Below are positions 36,285 to 47,836 of a stretch of DNA of 64,000 bases, in pieces. Source of the DNA: Hypericum androsaemum. Lineage: Eukaryota > Streptophyta > Magnoliopsida > Malpighiales > Hypericaceae. Below the pieces are notes generated by a model. The model did not search any database. It saw nothing but the letters and a program-made list of their open reading frames with translations, and was not told where the DNA came from. The translations under genes were made by a program, and so were the position numbers. Position 1 is the first letter of the stretch, and each line of letters opens with the position of its first letter. The stretch lies in assembly GCA_963995505.1 (NCBI GenBank), contig OZ023198.1:682001-746000 (forward strand). Reading direction: 5' to 3'.

Positions 36285-36912
36285 CGTTTAGGGTTTTAGG
36301 ATTTAGGGTAGGATTTTTGGGTTTCGGGTTTCGGGTTTGGGATTTGGGGGGTTTGGGGTTTTATGGTTTAGGGTAGGGTTTGGGGTTTGGGTTTAGAGTT
36401 TTGGTTTGAGGTTTGGGGGTTGTGGGATTCGTGTTTCTTTTAGGATTTAGGGGTTTAGGGTTAAGAGTTTGTTTTAGGGTTTGGGACTTGGGGTTTGGGA
36501 TTTGGGGTTTAGGATTTGGGTTTGGAGTTTCGGGTTTTGGGTTTGGGTTCAGATTTGGGGTTTCGGGGTTTCGGGTTTGGGTTTGGAATCTTAGGGTTTT
36601 TGGATTTGAAGTTTTGGAGTTTAGGATTTCGGGTTCAAGGTTTTGGGTTTCGAGTTCGGTTTGGGATTTGGGGTTTGAGGTTTGGGCTTGGAGTTTCGAG
36701 TTTCGGGTTCGGGATTTTGGGATTTTGGAATTTGGGGGTGGAGTTTGGGGTTTGGAATTTCGGGTTCGGAGTTCAGGTTCGGGGTTGGAGTTTGGGGTTT
36801 GGAATTTTGGGTTCGGAGTTCAGATTCAGGGTTTGGATTTCGATTTGGGATTTTGAATTTTGGAGTTTGGGGTTTCAAGTTTCGGGTTTGTTTTAGGGTT
36901 TAGGATTTGAAG
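36285..36912. repeat. Degenerate interstitial telomere-like array (TTTAGGG-like)
   Basis: About 630 bp built from TTTAGGG, TTTGGGG, TTTCGGG, TTTTGGG and TTTGGGA units. Several exact TTTAGGG units remain near 36295-36490, and the degree of change grows to the right. The orientation (G-rich on the plus strand) is opposite to the array at 3005-3440. Long open frames rich in Gly, Phe, Val and Leu here come from the repeat and are not genes. Confidence 0.88.
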
Positions 36913-37406
36913 TTTAAAGATAGTGTTGACATTTCCACGGTGTGATACCAAACTACTTAAATTTTTTTTTATTATAGTAAGATAATATAATGTCTCATGG
37001 GAGATTTTTCCCCCTTTTTATTAGGATTTGTCTCCAATTATGGTGTCATTTGGAACATATTTTTTGTACGAGGTTTTTGAATATAATCAACTATTGTGGT
37101 TTTTTTTTAAAGTAGATAGAAATTGGGATTTTTTTTTTATCTGTAGCGATGCAAATAAAAAACACTACTTGGAAAATTTCACTACAAGCGGGAAAGACTG
37201 CCATTATCAGCAACTTCTTGGTCCATTACAGTAGTAGCAATTAGATGTTGCAGGTTAATGCACATTCACTCGGGGAAACTGCGGGGTTGTACCAACAGCT
37301 ATCCAAGGAACTGAAAAGAGCACCAAGGAGCTCAGGCAACTACCCCCAAGAGGATTCCCGAACCGTACCAAGGGCAACTCCGGCGAGAAGACCGAGTTCT
37401 CACTTC
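36913..37406. other. Intergenic, 3' side of the Tim17-family gene
   Basis: AT-rich sequence plus the likely 3' UTR of the minus-strand Tim17-family gene. No other feature seen. Confidence 0.5.
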
Positions 37407-39038
37407 TCATTTTCTTGCCTCCAAGGTTCCTTCGAGCCTCTCGATAGCAGCACCAACACCACTCTTGGTTCCTCCAGATTCACCAGAACTGGGATCGAGG
37501 ATTGTGCTCTCTTCATTTGCTTTCTCCACAAGCTTCAGGTGAATCCAACCTAATCAAGAAGGTGGTTATTCACATCAACTCTGAATTTCGGAGCGCACGA
37601 TAATCTCTGGTATAATCAAGTTAGAATTTCTGAAATAATCTTGCAACGACCATAATCTAATTTGTTCGGACATATCCTATCAAGACAGGAACCAGACATG
37701 GATGAAGGGCGTCACAATTACCAACGGGAAAACAGACTGCTGCACCGAGAGCTGATCCAAGCAGCACATTTCTCAGGCGCCATCTGAGAGATCCAGGCAC
37801 TGCACGTAGAGAGACAAATAGTGTGAAATCTCTAATTCAAGTGAAATTTCATCAAGACAAATCGTGTGTACCCAATTATAACAAGAACAAGCGCTAAGAG
37901 AGGGACTTTACAGATCAAACCAAATGTTGCAGCAGTAGCTGAACCAGCTGCGACCACATTGAAGATGTCATGCACACCCCGTTTCTCGGCCATCAAATTT
38001 TGTAGACCGTAAAATGAAGCGGTGAACATTCCAAGTCGAACTCCACCCACTATTGAACCACGAGTAACTCGGATAAACCTCTTCTCCATCGCATCCCTCA
38101 TCAACCGGTACTGTGCACGCTTGTCTGCGGTACTGCCAAGTTTTAACATCACTTCCGCATCTTTACTCTGACACATCGAGTCAAACAAGGTTTTCGATAG
38201 AAGTGCAAGACCAAACAAGAACAAACAAAACAGAGACTGACCTCAGAGCGGAATTCATTAGAAAATAGGCATCTAGCAAATGAAAAGGGCAACAAGAGCT
38301 GCATCTTCCATCTTATGAGTACCAAAACTACAAGGCATGTTATACTGTTCTAGTTTCTATGAGAACAAGATGCAACCGATGAACCAAATTAGTTAACATC
38401 AAGCAAACACGAGAAATGTCCCTTCATTAACCAAAAAAAAAAGGTGACAGCATATGCATTTCAATATTAATAGTTGCGAAACCCGAAACACAAGGTATAG
38501 AACTGCTCTACGAAATCCATGATCAAAATCGAAATAAAAGTTGAAACAAAGAACTTACAACTGAAGCAGCTGCCTCCTTGCTGCCTCCATAGAGCATTCC
38601 TGCAAACACTCCAACGACAGTGGCAGTTCCCCAGTTCACTGTCCCAGCCAGCTTCGGACCACCCTGATCCCGAAATTTACGAACAATACAGAAAGGCGCA
38701 AGTTAATTGATCGGAGAACATTGCGGTTTAAATGGAAAGGAAAAAAAAAATTGATTGGGGAACTGGGATCGGCAACTCCTGAATCCCAATCAGCAAGGAA
38801 CCGTCACCAGTTAAATCTACGCGAAAAAAAAAATTTCCTAATTGAAAATAACATCTCATGTTTGATAATAATCACAATCCATCGGCAAATTCAAACTGCT
38901 CGGGCATTTTCTCTAACTAAACAGGAACTCTACGAAACAGATAACAGAGAGAGAGAGGGAATAAGGATATATATATATATATATATTCCGGACCTTAGAG
39001 AGAGTTTCAGCAGGTTTCTCTCCGCCTTCCGCCTCCAT
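37407..39038 (-). CDS. Tim17/Tim22/Tim23-family membrane protein (5 exons, 208 aa)
   Basis: Exons on the minus strand: 39038-38994, 38663-38559, 38167-37912, 37799-37722, 37549-37407 (627 nt). The N terminus is MEAEGGEKPAETLSK, followed by a Gly-rich first membrane segment (GTATVVGVFAGMLYGGSKEAAAS). A charged loop, then RGSIVGGVRLGMFTASFYGLQ and a third Gly/Ala-rich segment (VVAAGSATAATFGLI), follow. A fourth segment (NVLLGSALGAAVCFPVGWIHL) and a soluble C-terminal tail end in EARK. The small-residue helices and the G-x-x-G-G-x-x-x-G spacing are those of the Tim17/22/23/OEP16 family. Exact location (mitochondrial inner membrane or plastid envelope) and partner complex cannot be decided from sequence; no cleavable presequence is evident, as usual for the family. 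Confidence 0.85.
38966..38987. repeat. (AT)n microsatellite in intron 1 of the Tim17-family gene
   Basis: A run of about 20 bp of alternating AT just past the exon 1 donor site. Confidence 0.85.
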
Positions 39039-39756
39039 CTCAAACGATCACTCCCGAGAATCTAGGCACCGACCCGAGCTTAGTAATTTCTTTTTCTTTT
39101 TTGTATATTTTTTTTATCCGGTTCTGTCTCTTCCTCTCCACCGAGAGGAAAGGGTTTGAGGGCTCGAACAAGTTCCGAAGTGTGGTAAATGAGCAGTGGA
39201 ACAAAGAAATGGAAGGGGAAGAGAGAGAGAGAGCAGAACATAAAACGCACCGTAAAGAGGTTCAACACGTGTTGATGGATTGAAACAGGTAAGCGAAAGA
39301 AGCCAAATTCCAACAAGGGAAATGTGGGCCTGGCCCAAAATTAAAGAAGAGGGTTTTTGTGTTGGCAAACTTATTCTCAAATCCTTCGTGCATGACTAAA
39401 TCTATGATCGGGTCCTCGTGTTTGGTAAATCATTTTGCCGTCCCTTTGCTTGTTTCATTATACTCTGTGGTCTCTGTTGCTGAAATCAATATTTTTTTTT
39501 GGCGAAGGCCTACTTGAGAAGACAAAAATGCCCCCAATTGCATTCTTTTTATCCAACTCCCTTATAAGTCCAGGTCTCTTATATTTTCTCTCGAATATTT
39601 ATCTTTCTTCTCCATGTTTCAACCAAAAACTCATTCTCTAACTTTATCCATAGAATTCTCGAAGACGATTGCAGAGCTGGGTTTAAAGGCACAGTGAGTG
39701 GGTTGTCCGGGTTGGAAGGTACACGAGCTGGTTTGAAGCCCTTGCAACCCCTCGTC
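39039..39756. other. Intergenic, promoter side of the Tim17-family gene
   Basis: Contains a GAGAGA tract near 39221-39232 and otherwise no recognisable gene or element. Confidence 0.5.
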
Positions 39757-40679
39757 TTTATGGCTTACTTGCTAGCCATAACCATCATTTTTTGTGGTTT
39801 TCAAAGACAAAAATTCTAACGGCACATCAGACAAAATACAACAGTACATCAGGAAAGACAAGGGCACATTAGTTTTGAAATGCAAAAAATAACAACGCAT
39901 CAGTTTTCAAAGGTAAAATACATCAGTTTGCCTTTGAAAAACTGATGTGCCTTTGAAAACTGATGTCCCGCCGTGTTTTTGCCTTTGAAAACTGACGTGT
40001 CATTGTATTTTTTACCTTTAAAAATTAATGTGCTATTGTATTTTTGTCATGGAAAATAAAAGCGTTGTTGTATTTTTGTCTTTGAAAACAGATGTGTCGT
40101 TATTTTTTTTTCTTTGAAAATTGATGTCGTTCTTTTTTTTTGGAAAAAGTTCCATTTAATACCCTGTTGTTTCAGACTTTTAGAATTAAAGCCATGTGGT
40201 TTCAAATTAGAAATTTAGTACCCTGTGGTTTACACATTTTTCCCGGGCAGGTCCAGGGCAGCTGCCCAGCCATCTGGATTTGCCATGTCATATTTACGAT
40301 CTACATGGCGTGCCATCTCATCCTTTTTAATCCATACAATTGATGACGTGACAAGTAGTCATACAATTTTAAAATGGTGCCAAATTTTTTTAATTTTTCA
40401 AATCATCAATTTTTATATAGCCCCTCGTCTTTATGCCTTACTTACTAGCATAACCATCATCTTTTGTTGTTTTCAAAGGCAAAGATTCTAACAGCACATC
40501 AATTTTCAAAGGAAAAAAAAAACTACGCGTCAGTTTTTAATGCCTTTGAAAATGATGTCCGTCGTGTTTTTGCCTTTAAAAATTGAATGGAAAATAGAAG
40601 CTTTGTTGTGTTTTTGCCCTTGAAAACTGATGTGTCGTTATATATTTTCTTTTGAAAATTGATGTCATTATTCTTTTTG

Positions 40680-41028
40680 GGAAAAATTATGCTCAAGTCC
40701 TTGTAGTTTGGCGTCCCTACCTCTGGGGTCCCTGCATTTCCGAAATCGTTCCTGACGTCTTCGAAGTTTAGTTTTAGAGACTTTCGGGTCTCTGACGGCT
40801 CTTTTTTCATTTTTGGTCATAAAAATGACCAAAATACCCTTAAATAAAAAATAATAAATAATTTTTTAAGGATATTTTGGTCATTTCTATGACCAAAATA
40901 AAAAAAGAGTCATCAGGGACCCGAGAGTTTCTAAAACCAAACTACAGAGACAACAACATAGATTTTGGAAACCCAGGGACCCTAGAGGGAGGGACACCAA
41001 ACTACAGGGACCTGAACATAATTTTTTC
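40680..41028. mobile_element. 349-bp palindromic MULE-type MITE
   Basis: The ends GGAAAAATTATG and CATAATTTTTTC are inverted repeats, and the arms match over about 150 bp each (GGTCATTTCTATGACC lies near the centre). A 9-bp target duplication TTCTTTTT(G/A) flanks it at 40671-40679 and 41029-41037. The empty site is preserved in the third copy of the host repeat near 42945-42958, which reads straight through TTATTCTTTTTATCTGCTC. Confidence 0.9.
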
Positions 41029-41347
41029 TTCTTTTTATCTGCTCTTATTTTTTTTCCCTCTTTTTATCTACTCTTGTTTTTTTTTCCCTGATGTACCGAA
41101 TTTGCTATTGAAAAGTCTTTGCATCCCCTTGGGAATTTAGTAGCCTGTGGTTTACACATTTTTTCCCGGGCAGCATCTCGATTTGCCATGTCATATTTAC
41201 GGTCTACATGGCATGCCATCACATCCTTTTTTATCCATGCAATTGATGACGTGGCAAGTCGTCATACAATTTTAAAATGGTACCAAATTTTTGTATATTT
41301 TTCAAAATCATCAATTTTTAAAATTTTCAAAATCATCAATTTTTATA

Positions 41348-42626
41348 GGGTAAATTACTCTCACGTCCCTGAAATTTGGTCACCCTCCTCCTAGGGTCCC
41401 TGACTTTTGGAAAATGATTGTCTCGTCCCTAAGTTTTAATGATAATAGACTCTCGGGTCCCTGGAGCCAGAATATTCCATATTCTCCGGCGATACCTCAC
41501 TTGAAATGACCAAAATATCCCTCCCACTTAAAAACAAAAAATTTCTTTCATTTTTCCTTCCCCTTCTTCTTCCACCCACCTCATCTACATCCTCCCAACC
41601 TTCAACCATAACTCAAAACCAAAATTTAAAGAAACCCTAATTCTGAAAGAGGGAAAATCGATCCCCGAGCTTCGTGAGCTGATCCTTTGATTTCGTACAC
41701 GATGGGAGAGGCAGACCAGGTCATCCGACTCAGACCCAGATTTGAGGGTCTCGAGGCGGACCAGGTCATCCGACCCGAACCCAGAATTGAACACCATATT
41801 CTGGGATTTCATCCCATAGGGACCTGGTTTCTTCTCTTTAGAAACCCACATTCTGGGATTTCATTTTGGGACCATGGTCCTCATTTTAAAAAGGAAAGAG
41901 AATAGTCTGCGTTGGGTCCAGGTGGTCATGGGTGAGGTCGGCCGAGGGGAAGTCAAAACTGGCGATTTGGAAGAGTCCAAACCTAAGCCGTCTGCCAAGT
42001 CGGTGGCTGATTCTGTGAAGGAGCCAATGTGTAGTTAATTAGCACTTCCCTGCGTAATATATTACCTGGATACATTTGCTAGAATGTGGAATTTGGTACA
42101 TACTTAAATGGACATAAACTTGTTTCCTGGTACAGAACTCTAGGTCCTATTATATTGGGGATAAACTGTGATTTGAGAATAGAGGAAAATAAAAGGTAAA
42201 GAATACAAACCCAAGTTGCGGTTCAAATTAATTGAGTATTCTACTTGTTTAATTTAATATTTCTGGGTTAGTGTGGTTGTTTTTTTCTGGAATTCAGAGG
42301 TTGAAGAAGGGTTCATGTTTAATTTGAATTTTTGGGTTGGATTCTTGATGTTCTTTAGGTAGAAGGATGAAGATGTTTAGATTTGTTTTTTAGTTTTAAT
42401 TTTGGTTGAAGGTGGGAGGAAGAAGAAGGGGAAGAAAAGTTTTTTTAATAGAAGGGCATTTTGGTCATTTCAAGTAGGGGTTCACCGGAGAAAAGAGAAT
42501 ATTCCGGCCCCAGGGACCCGAGAGTCTATTATCATCAAAATTTAGGGACGGGACAATCATTTTCCAAAAGTTAGGGACCCTAGGGGGAGGGTGACCAAAC
42601 CTCAGGGACGTGAGGGTAATTTGCCC
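41348..42626. mobile_element. Non-autonomous MULE, 1279 bp, possible gene cargo (Pack-MULE)
   Basis: The TIRs of about 190 bp begin GGGTAAATTAC and end GTAATTTGCCC. A perfect 9-bp duplication ATTTTTATA lies at 41339-41347 and 42627-42635. The empty site survives at about 40408-40420 in the first copy of the host repeat. The interior (41580-42400) is non-repetitive. Around 41890-42040 an open frame with coding-like composition ends EPMCS followed by TAG, then 3'-UTR-like sequence, suggesting a captured 3' end of a host gene. I do not recognise the source gene. Confidence 0.85.
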
Positions 42627-43017
42627 ATTTTTATATAGCCCCTCGTCTTTATGCCTTACTTGCTAGCATAACCATCATCTTTTGTTGTTCTCAAAGACAA
42701 AAATTCTAACGGCACATCAATTTTCAAAGGCAAAAAACGACGACGCATCAGTTTTTAATGCCTTTGAAAATTGATGTCCCGTCGTGTTTTTGCCTTTAAA
42801 AATTGACGTGTCATTGTATTTTTTGTCTTTAAAAAGTGATGTGCTATTGTATTTTGCCATAGAAAATAAAAGTGTTGTTGTGTTTTTACCTTTGAAAACT
42901 GATATGTCGTTATATGTTTTCATTTAAAAATTGATGTCCTTATTCTTTTTATCTGCTCTTGTTTTTTTTTCCCTGGTGTATCAAATTTGCTATTGAAAAG
43001 TGTTTGCGTCCCCTTGG

Positions 43018-43301
43018 TGCTCTGCTAAAGCCCGCAGCACCCAGTCCGGACCCGATCATAAAAAAAGCCTTCTTAACTATAACTACAATTTCCATGTTAG
43101 GGAAGGAAATTAAATGCCTTCTTAATTATTAAAATTTATAAGTACAATCTCCATGTTCGGAAAGCAAATTATTGCCTTCTTAATTATAAGCACATTTCCA
43201 CGTCAGGGAAAGGAAATTAAATCTCTCTTACCACTTATAAACCAGACTGGTGGTGTTCCAAATCCTTACTCCCCCACACGTGTTTTACACAAACTTTAAC
43301 A
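43018..43301. promoter_or_regulatory. Promoter/5' UTR region of the anthranilate phosphoribosyltransferase gene
   Basis: Three near-repeats of TTAATTATAA...ATTTCCACGTCAGGGAAAGGAAATTAAAT-like sequence lie at about 43085-43225, followed by a CACACGTGT G-box-like core at about 43276 and a short leader. No sharp TATA box is visible. Regulatory role is inferred from position. Confidence 0.35.
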
Positions 43302-45896
43302 ATGTCTGCTTCTTCCTCCTCCGTCCTCTCCCCCCACCAACTCAAGCTCCTCTCTTTCTGTCGTGGACGACCGGCCTCCCGCGATTTCCACCCTCCGATT
43401 CGCCTCTCTAACGGAAAGCCACCCATTAAAACACCACTCACTGTGGTCAACGCCGTCCCAAGTAGACGTGAAAGTTCAGAAACACCCTTCTCTTCATTCA
43501 GTGAGGTAACTCAGCTTCTGGGATGTCTTAATTGTGGGTTTTTTCTTCCAATTTTCTTATTTAGCTCTAATTGTGGTAGTTAATGGAAGATGTTCCCTTT
43601 GTGGGGGTTTGTGGTAGTTAATTGAGACGTTGATTCGTCGGGAGGACTTGTCGGAATCCGTGGCGGAGGCCTCGCTTGATCATTTGCTAAACGACGCGAA
43701 TGAGGCGTCGATTAGCGCGTTCCTCGTCTTGCTGCGTGCCAAAGGAGAGACCTTTGAGGAAGTAAGTTAACTACATTGCTGAAGAATGTTCCCCAAATGA
43801 TGTGTTTCTGCTGAAGAATGTAGTTTTTCGTATGTGAGTAGATTGTCGGATTGGCGAGGGGTATGATCAAGCATGCTCGGAAGGTCGAGGGGTTAGTTGA
43901 TGCAGTTGACATTGTCGGAACTGGTGGCGATGGAGCAAACACGGTCAACATATCTACTGGTGCTTCGATACTTGCTGCTGCTTGTGGTGCAAAAGTTGCC
44001 AAGGTTACTACTTTGCTCGTGGTTGCATTTTTCAGTAAAGTTTAGGCTTTGTTGTATGTCGTCTAACAAGCGGGTTGTCGGGTTCCTTATTGCTGCAGCA
44101 AGGGAACCGAGCAAGTTCATCTGCTTGCGGCAGTGCTGATGTGCTAGAAGCTCTAGGCGTGGTTATCGACTTGGACCCTGAGGTAGGTTCATAAATGGTC
44201 CTTCTTGGTTCTTACTGACAAAAGAATGCCCACATTGTTGAATCTTGGTAGTGTTGCGTTCTATGTTGTGCTTTTGTGGGCTTGCAACAGGGCACTTAAA
44301 ATATCCGAGTTCTGTTGATGGGTATAGTATGCAACTGCTACCAAATAGGGCAAGGGTGAAATTGAGTCTGTGATTATAGAAAGTCCACATTTTCCTACTT
44401 TGATCTAGTTTGGTGTCTTCTTTACGAGTTAAGACATGAAATGTACTAAGGCATGCATCTGAAAGGGAAGACCTAGTTCCCCATCCATGTGATTCCAATA
44501 GTTTGGTTGATGCTTTCTCTCTTACCGAAGCTGCATACCTGGCTATCCAAGACATGTTATGGAGGGACATTAAATTGAAGCTTTACATTTTCCCATTTTC
44601 GTTACACGATGAAAGGACATTCAGTGAGACAAAGAAACACTTGAAACAAGATTTTGTTATCATCTGAATTTCTTACTTATTCATGAAATAGGGAGTGTAT
44701 AGGTGTGTGAATGAAGCAGGCATTGGATTCATGATGGCCCCTAAGTACCATCCAGCAATGAAGATTGTCAAGCCAGTGAGGCAAAAATTGAAAGTTAAAA
44801 CTGTATTCAACATCTTGGGCCCTATGTTGAATCCTGCTCGTGTCCCTTTTGCGGTAGTTGGCGTATTCAGAGAGGAGTTGGTAAGTATAGTTGGACTCAA
44901 TGTACTAAACTTGTTCTCTATTATACCTCATCCATGAAACTTGGTACTTTTTATATTTATTTTGGGGAGTACTCTCTCTGTTTATTCGGTAGGTAGAGAA
45001 AATGGCTAAAGCTTTGCAAAGATTTGGGATGAAACGAGCACTAGTCGTACACTCGGAAGGCTTGGATGAAATTAGTCCTCTTGGTGAATTTTCTGGCTTT
45101 GTGTATCTTATTATGCTTCTTATCATTCATGTTGATTACTTGAATTAAACAATCTCAATTACGATGTTCTATGTACAGGACCTGGGGTCATTCTTGATGT
45201 TACTCAGGAGAAGATTGAACAATTTTCCTTTGACCCATGTAGGACCTCCTATCTCACTCCAAATGTGTCACTTTGTCTCCTCCATCTGATTACGTCCACT
45301 ATAACAAAGTGTGAACTATAAGGATGTGTTTGTGACTTCTGAACTCGAGATGATACAATTACTTGAACCGACTCGTAATTTAGAATCATTTTGGAACAGT
45401 GGATTTTGGAATTCCTCGCTGCACCGTAGAGGACTTGCGAGGTGGAGGCCCGGAGTATAATGCAACTGTACTGAGATCTGTTTTGTCAGGAGAGACAGGT
45501 GCAATTGCTAATGCACTGGTGAGTTTATTGGACATGTCAAACGCACATTGAAGAAAACTGATTATAGTCTGATTTATTCTGAAAAAGCAGTATCTAATAT
45601 GCGAGAGCTATTCCTCAGATCCTTAATGCAGCATCTGCATTGCTTGTAAGCGGGAATGTTGGTTCCCTTGCTGAAGGCGTGGCTTTGGCGCGCGAAACAC
45701 AACTCTCGGGGAGAGCTTTAACAACATTGGATTTGTGGGTTCGTTTGTCTAATGTAAGTGATACTCCAAAACATTACCTACAGAATCCCGAATTGCCGAA
45801 ACCAAATTTTCAAGTAGTGATTATCTTTTACCTTTCATTATGCAGAAGATAAAAGAAGTTGGTCAGGTACCCATCTCAACAGTTGCTAAAGCCTGA
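43302..45896 (+). CDS. TRP1: Plastid anthranilate phosphoribosyltransferase (10 exons, 412 aa)
   Basis: Second step of tryptophan synthesis: anthranilate plus PRPP gives phosphoribosylanthranilate, in the plastid. Exons: 43302-43505, 43618-43761, 43842-44003, 44099-44182, 44692-44880, 44993-45083, 45179-45238, 45400-45518, 45619-45753, 45846-45896 (1239 nt). Residues 1 to about 65 are a Ser/Arg/Pro-rich transit peptide. The catalytic domain shows [17 protein letters not shown] (PRPP binding), [22 protein letters not shown], the anthranilate-side [26 protein letters not shown] and [14 protein letters not shown]. Length and intron layout agree with the Arabidopsis TRP1/PAT1 family. All introns are GT-AG; no lesion seen. 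Confidence 0.95.
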
Positions 45897-46783
45897 TCAA
45901 GCTACGAAAGCCATGCGTTTGTCGCAACCACCTCACCTTTCTCACCGTTGCTGAGATTATTAGGGCGGATACTGAGAATGAGTTGCAAGCATATAGAGAA
46001 ACCATTGATTATTGTTGTATCTATTATCCATGTATTTGCTACACAAACTACATAATGAACCAAGTAGTTGCTACTCTAAATAGATCAGATACTGTTGAAA
46101 ACTGTCCACCAAATTAAACTTCTTGCTACAAATCTTTTCCTTTTGAAGGCTGAAGCGATGTACTCTCTTAATTTAACTGCTGACAAATCTTTTCCTTCCC
46201 AACCGAGAAGGTAGAAGTAGTTATGAGTTTTTGGGCTTAGGGATAATTAGGCTCGAACTGATGACTTTCACCACGTCAAAGTGAATGTTGTGGGGTCTAG
46301 CTCGGGCTGTTGGTGGATATAGAAGGTGAGGCATTGACCACATTATTGGGGTTTTTTTTCCTTCCTAAACCAGCAATTATCCAAATTTATGTTGTCAATA
46401 GTGCGCTATAGCGTTGAAACTACATTCATTGCTACGCTATACTACTGTTACACGCCATGGAGAGTAGGTGAAATAGCGGACGAATAGCGGTTTAGCGTTG
46501 AATGAAAAGGAACAAGGATTACCATGAAAATGCAAAGTTCCAAAAAGCATTGTAAATAAAGAGATGCCTTTCACCCGTCGTGCTTCAAGACGAAACGATT
46601 CCTGCTTACAATTGAGCATAGTTCCTTGCTCAAGCCTTTCATTATAACAAAACTATGTTCGATTATGTAGAAGAGCACAAGAAGACTAAAAGTTTGGTCT
46701 CACACATGACAATTACCAAGAAAAACTTGCTGGAAACGACCATAATGTAAGGAAATTCATGTTTCCCGGGGTAATCAATGAAG
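45897..46783. other. Convergent intergenic region
   Basis: 3' sides of the anthranilate phosphoribosyltransferase gene and the DPH7 gene. No additional gene recognised. Confidence 0.5.
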
Positions 46784-47836
46784 TTAGAATAATTTCCCTG
46801 GCCTCCATACCCGAACAAGACGGTCATAGAATGAACAGGTAGCCACGACATTGCGTTTCTCACGCGCCTGGCCTTTGCACCAGTCAGCACCATAAGCAAG
46901 CGAACCGTGTTCATTGTATGTCTCAAGAACTTCAGCTCCCCCTTCATCCGTCTTCACTATTGCATATCCATTATGCATACACGCTGCTAAGACAACATTT
47001 GACAAAGAAGGATGATGCTTCACTCTCCATACGCCTCCGCCTAAACAAAGCTCAATCTCATTCACCGGCTTCGACATTGACCTCAAGTCCCACACCCTCA
47101 AATTTTCATCATAGCTTCCAGTGAGTAACTTGAATGGATCATCGGGAGTCTTAGATATGCAACAAACTCCCATCTTGTGTGCCTTAGAGTTCCGAAACAC
47201 CACACTGCAAGGACCTTCCCTTAAATCCCAGCAAGCGAATTTGCAGTCATCCGCTCCGGTAAAAACCAAATCCGGCTGGTGTACATCAAAGGTTGCAGCC
47301 CACACCTCAAAGTCGTGCTCGCTCCATTCTTGAGTTATCTCCAATCGAGACTCCGAAATGGATGCCACTGCAATTGAACCATCCGAAAGCCCTACTACGG
47401 CGGACGAGGCAGACGGGTTCCAATCCAAACAAAGGCACATCGAAGAGCTGACACTTGCACTCGCTATCTCGCTTAGCTTGCATTCATCGAAAGAGCCTTC
47501 AAGTGAGTACATTCTCAAGTGTCCATCAGCACCAGCTTGAGCAAGGAAGGTGCGATCCGCATTCCCGCTGACCGGAGGGGCCCACTTGATATCGAATACC
47601 CCCACGGTTTCCACCCGATGGAGCAATGACAAGGATCCAACCTCGGCATCCACATCGAAGAGCGAAATGCTTCCCGTCCGAGTAGGCTTGTCTCCTTCCT
47701 GAAGGGTGTAAGTTGCAGCAGCCAGGACGCGGTGGAACGGCTCGTGCGGGCAGAACTCCACGGCATCCGCATTCCCGTCTAGGTAGCAGTGTGCAACTTC
47801 AATTGCTTCCATCAAAAGACAGTGTTTTCTACACAT
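46784..47836 (-). CDS. DPH7: Diphthine methyltransferase, WD40 protein DPH7/RRT4 (intronless, 350 aa)
   Basis: Intronless WD40 beta-propeller of the Rrt2/DPH7 family, which demethylates the diphthine methyl-ester intermediate on translation elongation factor eEF2 before amidation to diphthamide. Family features: HCYLDGNADAVEFCPH at the N terminus, repeated blades ending in WD-like motifs (FDIKWAPP, LCLDWNPSAS, FACWDLREG, LRVWDLRSM, VRVWRPG), TGADDCKFACWD and LTGSYDENLRVWD. At 350 residues it fits a compact family member. The frame opens at 47836 (MCRKHCLL), but the in-frame ATG at 47812 (MEAIEVAHC) better fits homologues as the true start. Likely cytosolic. Confidence 0.9.
   Translation of the reverse strand: MCRKHCLLMEAIEVAHCYLDGNADAVEFCPHEPFHRVLAAATYTLQEGDKPTRTGSISLFDVDAEVGSLSLLHRVETVGVFDIKWAPPVSGNADRTFLAQAGADGHLRMYSLEGSFDECKLSEIASASVSSSMCLCLDWNPSASSAVVGLSDGSIAVASISESRLEITQEWSEHDFEVWAATFDVHQPDLVFTGADDCKFACWDLREGPCSVVFRNSKAHKMGVCCISKTPDDPFKLLTGSYDENLRVWDLRSMSKPVNEIELCLGGGVWRVKHHPSLSNVVLAACMHNGYAIVKTDEGGAEVLETYNEHGSLAYGADWCKGQAREKRNVVATCSFYDRLVRVWRPGKLF

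Larger units (their letters stand above)
39757..43017. repeat. Duplicated block with A-B-A-B-A layout carrying two transposon insertions
   Basis: Unit A carries a TAACCATCATCTTTTGTTG...GGCACATCA motif and repeats of TTTGCCTTTGAAAACTGATGTG. It occurs at about 39757-40138, 40425-40679 plus 41029-41118, and 42636-43017. Unit B (CCCTGTGGTTTACACATTTTTCCCGGGCAG, then ATTTACG(A/G)TCTACATGGC) occurs at about 40139-40424 and 41119-41347. Unit B is related to the TIR element at 1785-2975. The second A holds a MULE-type MITE (40680-41028) and the second B a larger MULE (41348-42626). Confidence 0.75.

Noticed and set aside
36413..36903. Gly/Phe/Val-rich ORFs up to 147 codons
   Set aside because: Artefacts of the degenerate TTTAGGG array.
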